Assembly: GCA_016200825.1 (NCBI GenBank)
Contig: JACQEA010000427.1
Location: 1 to 8,520 of the forward strand
DNA: 8,520 nucleotides
From: Chloroflexota bacterium
GTDB taxonomy: Bacteria; Chloroflexota; Anaerolineae; UBA4142
Direction of reading: 5' to 3'
The position numbers and the translations under genes were made by a program. Within the stretch, counting starts at the first letter, position 1, and each line of letters begins with the position of its first letter. The notes beneath the pieces are model-generated. The model was not told the origin of the DNA and made no database searches. It saw only the letters and a program-made list of their open reading frames with translations. Of the stretch, positions 5,515 through 8,520 are shown piece by piece.

Positions 5515-6441
5515 GTGAAACTCGTAATCGAAACGGGCGCGCAGGCGGGCGCGGAATTTGAAATCACGGATACGGTTTTCAAAATTGGGCGCGGGACGGA
5601 GAATCAATTAACCCTCTCCGATCCGGCGGTCTCGCGCAATCATTGCGAAATCCGCCAGACCCCGGACGGATTTGAATTGCGCGATCTCAAAAGCGCGAAC
5701 GGCACGTTCGTCAACGAACAACGCGTCGACGCGCCTATTCTTTTGCGCGCAGGCGATCAGATCCGATTCGGTGAAACGCGCGTGATGTGTCGCGCCCGCG
5801 CGCAAGTAAAAGCCGCGCCGCCGCGCGAGAAGGTTGTGCCAACCATCGCGCCGCGCGCGCCCGCGCCAATTCCTGTGACAATTCCCACGCCGGCGCGCGG
5901 CGGTTTGCGCGTCAATCGTTGGTCGGCAATCGTTTTGATTGGGCTTGCGCTCATCGTCGCGATTATTATCGCTCCGAATTTTATCGCGCAGAATAATCCG
6001 TCGCCTACGCGCGCGTCGTCGGCCGCGCGCATTGAAACTCAAACTAATACGCCGCCGCGCGATACGCTCACACCCACCAGCGCGATTACGATCACGCGCG
6101 CGGCGCAAACGCTAACCCCGCTTGCAATCACGACCACAACTAGCGCGCCGCCTGCAACCGTTGCGCCAACGCGTTTTTTCAACATCGAGCCGCAAGTAGT
6201 GCGTCCGGCGGACAAAACAAAATTCACGCTCGAAGAACGCATCGTGTTTTCGTGGTTGCCGGTGACGACGGCATTGCGCGACAATGAATTTTATTTTGTC
6301 GAAGTGGCGCGCGACAGCGATTTTCAACGCAATCAGAAATGCTTTCGCCTAAAACGGTTTTACAAAATCGGTACGAAATCATGCGCTTGCTCGGGCAAGG
6401 CGGAATGGGCGCGGTGTATCAGGCGCGCGACCGGCACTTGA
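5515..6441 (+). CDS. Single-pass membrane protein with cytoplasmic FHA domain and shortened ectodomain
   Basis: From the GTG start the protein is 308 residues. Residues 1-95 are an FHA domain with intact phosphothreonine-site residues: G25-R26, S40-R-N-H43, N62-G-T64 and N67. A Pro/Ala-rich linker leads to a membrane helix at about 137-153 (within WSAIVLIGLALIVAIIIA), then a Thr/Pro-rich stretch to about 220. Residues 221-275 look like the first half of a beta-sandwich ectodomain (IVFSWLPV, FYFVEVARDSDF) of a kind often attached to Chloroflexota signalling proteins. The FHA should be cytoplasmic and the rest outside. Residues 276-308 are translated from bases that also encode the kinase N-terminus in another frame, and are Cys/Arg-rich and unlike the preceding domain, so the ectodomain appears cut short. 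It probably docks phosphorylated partners at the membrane near the adjacent kinase. Confidence 0.82.
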   Translation: MKLVIETGAQAGAEFEITDTVFKIGRGTENQLTLSDPAVSRNHCEIRQTPDGFELRDLKSANGTFVNEQRVDAPILLRAGDQIRFGETRVMCRARAQVKAAPPREKVVPTIAPRAPAPIPVTIPTPARGGLRVNRWSAIVLIGLALIVAIIIAPNFIAQNNPSPTRASSAARIETQTNTPPRDTLTPTSAITITRAAQTLTPLAITTTTSAPPATVAPTRFFNIEPQVVRPADKTKFTLEERIVFSWLPVTTALRDNEFYFVEVARDSDFQRNQKCFRLKRFYKIGTKSCACSGKAEWARCIRRATGT

Positions 6442-7877
6442 AGAATCATCTGGTCGCGATCAAAGAAAATCTCGCGGGCGACGCGCGCCAATTCGAACGC
6501 GAAGCGGAAATTTTAGTCGAGTTGCGTCATCCGAATTTGCCGCGCGTGACGGACCATTTTGTGGAACCGAACGGCGCGCAGTACTTGGTGATGGATTTTG
6601 TCGAAGGCGAAACGCTGGAGCAATCTATTTCCGCCGAGAACGCGCTGACGGAACAGGATGCCAAGCAATGGTTGGATGGAATTCTCAGCGCGGTCGCGTA
6701 TTTGCATCGGCACGGCGTGATTCATCGCGATATTAAACCCGCGAATATTATTCGCCCGACGGCTGAAAATATTCGCGAGAATGCCGCGTTGATTCTGGTG
6801 GATTTTGGAATCGCAAAATTGGCAAGCCCCGGCAATATGACGACCACGAGCGCGCGCGCGGCGACGCCGGGGTTTGCCGCGCCGGAACAATATACCGGCG
6901 GCACGGACGCGCGCACCGACGTATACGCGCTCGGCGCGACGTTATTTTTTTTGCTGACGGGTAAGCCGGTGCCGGACGCGCGCGCAAGAGATTCCGTCGA
7001 TCTCAAGTCGCCGCACGAAATTAACCCGGTCCTATCACCCCAAATCAGTGAAGTGGTTTTGCGCGCGTTAGCGCTCGAGCCGATTGCGCGTTATCAATCT
7101 GTAGAGGAAATGCAAGACGCGATACATGCGCCGCCATTCACGGAAATTTACGTACCACTCCAACCCAAAATCGAACCCGCACCGATCAAATTGCCCGTCC
7201 AACCGGATAGTTCGCGCGCGGACGCGCAAAATCGGAAAACGAAAAGCGGAATCGCGATTGGAATTGTCGCGCTGATCGCCGTAATCGCGCTGGTCTGTGC
7301 GATTTTGATTTTGCCGCGCGTCTTCGCGCCCGCGGTTGTCATCGCGCCGACGGCGACGCAAATCGCGATCGCGCCAACCGCGACGCGCGAAGTACCAACC
7401 TCGCCGCCGATCACAACAGTCGCGCCCACAATAACGCGAACATTGACTCCTCTGCCAACCGCGACGCGAACTGCATCGCCGCTTCCAACGAACACCCCAA
7501 TTCCTGCGCCGCAATTGGCTCCGGGCGTGTACGTGACAAACATTCGCACTCTGCCGCCGAATCCTAGAAATGTAGATGCGATTAGTTTTGTCGTGACTTT
7601 TTTCAACAACGCGGGACCGCTGCGTTTCAAGTGGTGCGTGTATCTATTTCCGCGCGGTCAACCGAATACGATTGGGCAAACGTCGTGCGACGCGACGATT
7701 GATTTTCCACTTGGCACGTACGAGTATACTAGTTTGAGCACGTGGCGGTTGGGTACGGGTACGAGTTGCGTTGATTTGAACGCGCGGGTGCAGGGAATCG
7801 AAACCGATGGCAAGAAATTATTTTTCAAAACGCCGCAAGGCAGCGAGAATATTTATTTTTTAACTGTGTGTCCGTGA
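6339..7877 (+). CDS. Transmembrane Ser/Thr protein kinase with Cys-containing ectodomain
   Basis: This 512-residue PknB-like kinase phosphorylates protein Ser/Thr. The catalytic domain (about 12-270) is complete: Gly loop GQGGMG (19-24), Lys42 in VAIK, Glu55 of helix C, HRDIKPAN (129-136), DFG (155-157), a Thr-rich activation loop (TTTS, 168-171), APE (181-183) and DVYALG (194-199). A membrane helix spans about 304-325, followed by a Thr/Pro-rich linker (about 335-392) and a beta-rich C-terminal domain (about 393-512) outside the membrane. That domain has four cysteines (433, 450, 477, 511) that could form disulfides. MLSPKTVLQNRY is a plausible native N-terminus, but no ribosome-binding site precedes it and the gene overlaps the FHA gene by 103 bases, so translation may be coupled. 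The ectodomain ligand is unknown. It likely acts with the neighbouring phosphatase and FHA proteins. Confidence 0.95.
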   Translation: MLSPKTVLQNRYEIMRLLGQGGMGAVYQARDRHLKNHLVAIKENLAGDARQFEREAEILVELRHPNLPRVTDHFVEPNGAQYLVMDFVEGETLEQSISAENALTEQDAKQWLDGILSAVAYLHRHGVIHRDIKPANIIRPTAENIRENAALILVDFGIAKLASPGNMTTTSARAATPGFAAPEQYTGGTDARTDVYALGATLFFLLTGKPVPDARARDSVDLKSPHEINPVLSPQISEVVLRALALEPIARYQSVEEMQDAIHAPPFTEIYVPLQPKIEPAPIKLPVQPDSSRADAQNRKTKSGIAIGIVALIAVIALVCAILILPRVFAPAVVIAPTATQIAIAPTATREVPTSPPITTVAPTITRTLTPLPTATRTASPLPTNTPIPAPQLAPGVYVTNIRTLPPNPRNVDAISFVVTFFNNAGPLRFKWCVYLFPRGQPNTIGQTSCDATIDFPLGTYEYTSLSTWRLGTGTSCVDLNARVQGIETDGKKLFFKTPQGSENIYFLTVCP

Positions 7878-7915
7878 GAGGTTCGTCCATGAATTTTCGC
7901 GAATGAGATTTTAAT

Positions 7916-8520
7916 ATGCCTCTTCGTTCTGGCAAACTTTTGAAAAATCGTTACACCATTCTCGCGGCGCTTGCGCCGGGCGGGTTCAGCCGCGTCTATC
8001 ATGCGCGCGATGAAACGCGCGCGCACGAGGTCGCGATCAAGGAATTGGATTTTGCCGATGACCGCGCGGCAAAGCGTTTCTTTGGCGAATTTCAAACCAT
8101 GATGTTGCTCCGTCATCCGAACATTGTCGAAGTGCACGAAATCATCGAGGATGAGGGCGGCTATTATATGGTGATGGAGTATATGGCGGGTGGTTCGTTG
8201 GCAGATGCGCTTGATCGCGGGGAAAAATTCTCGATTGAACGCGCGATTGAAATCGTCGGCACTGTTGGGCGTGCGCTCGCCTATGCTCACGCACATCGCG
8301 TGGTGCATTGCGACATCAAACCCGCGAATATTCTTTTTACCGCCGATGGCGCGGCGAAACTGGCGGATTTTGGAATCGCGCACATTTCGGAATTGTTGAA
8401 AGCATTTGCGTGGACAATGACCCCGCACAGTTTTATTGCCGGCACGGTGCAGTATATGCCGCCGGAGCAAGTGGATGGCGTGCGCGATGATCCGCGCATT
8501 GACGTGTACTCGCTGGGCGC
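7916..8520 (+). CDS. Second Ser/Thr protein kinase, N-terminal part, with HCD catalytic loop (3' end outside window)
   Basis: The frame runs from the ATG at 7916 off the window end, giving 201 complete codons of a kinase domain; it starts 38 bases after the previous stop. Visible are Lys42 in VAIK, Glu58 in helix C, the catalytic loop VVHCDIKPAN (129-138), DFG (151-153), PPE (182-184) and IDVYSLG near the end. Three features are unusual. The catalytic Arg of HRD is Cys132. The Gly loop reads APGGFSRVY (20-28), with Ala and Ser where the first and third glycines should be. The usual APE reads PPE. Catalytic Asp133, Lys42 and the DFG Asp are kept, so it may be an active non-RD kinase, and regulation by activation-loop phosphorylation may differ from the upstream RD kinase. 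The ribosome-binding site is weak. The C-terminal half, including any membrane segment, cannot be seen. Confidence 0.9.
   Translation, partial: MPLRSGKLLKNRYTILAALAPGGFSRVYHARDETRAHEVAIKELDFADDRAAKRFFGEFQTMMLLRHPNIVEVHEIIEDEGGYYMVMEYMAGGSLADALDRGEKFSIERAIEIVGTVGRALAYAHAHRVVHCDIKPANILFTADGAAKLADFGIAHISELLKAFAWTMTPHSFIAGTVQYMPPEQVDGVRDDPRIDVYSLG

Noticed and set aside
7889..7906. Five-codon leader frame (ATG at 7889) before the second kinase
   Set aside because: It is too short to support, lacks a ribosome-binding site, and such frames are expected by chance.
11..8470. Many open frames of 60-205 residues on the minus strand, the longest at 7853-8470
   Set aside because: They lie opposite well-supported + strand genes, have no recognisable motifs and are rich in Arg/His/Ala as expected from reading this GC-rich coding DNA backwards. 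The 205-residue one is the complement of the second kinase.

Overview
The window is bacterial and tightly packed, with every supported gene on the + strand. It is rich in CGCG/GCGC yet keeps many A/T-ending codons. Single-pass Ser/Thr kinases with long Thr/Pro-rich linkers and beta-rich ectodomains, several FHA proteins, a PP2C phosphatase and a kinase starting MLSPKTVLQNRY together suggest Chloroflexota (Anaerolineae-like). That is inferred from gene style; no marker gene is present.

Layout. Bases 2-724 are the 3' end of a gene whose product carries a hydrophobic segment and a C-terminal cyclic-nucleotide-binding (cNMP) fold. Bases 766-3237 encode an 823-residue fusion: a type II NADH dehydrogenase (NDH-2)-like flavoprotein, a cNMP domain, two FHA domains and a tail with three short repeats. 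After a 220-base spacer holding an imperfect inverted repeat comes a small soluble FHA protein (3458-3976). A 432-base gene-free stretch follows, with two hairpins and a 215-base MITE-like element (4092-4306). Then come a PP2C phosphatase (4409-5353), a membrane FHA protein (5515-6441), a transmembrane Ser/Thr kinase overlapping it by 103 bases (6339-7877), and the start of a second kinase with an HCD catalytic loop (7916 to the window end).

How the genes may work together. The set has phospho-Thr writers (two kinases), an eraser (PP2C) and readers (four FHA domains in three proteins). Two cNMP domains sit beside them, one fused to a respiratory-type oxidoreductase. The simplest reading is a Ser/Thr phosphorylation module that senses outside the cell through the kinase and FHA-protein ectodomains and acts, at least partly, on a membrane-bound NADH:quinone oxidoreductase. 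The link to respiration rests on domain fusion and gene order only. The NDH-2-cNMP-FHA-FHA protein is the most unusual item here.

I see no tRNA, rRNA, CRISPR array, transposase or convincing minus-strand gene.
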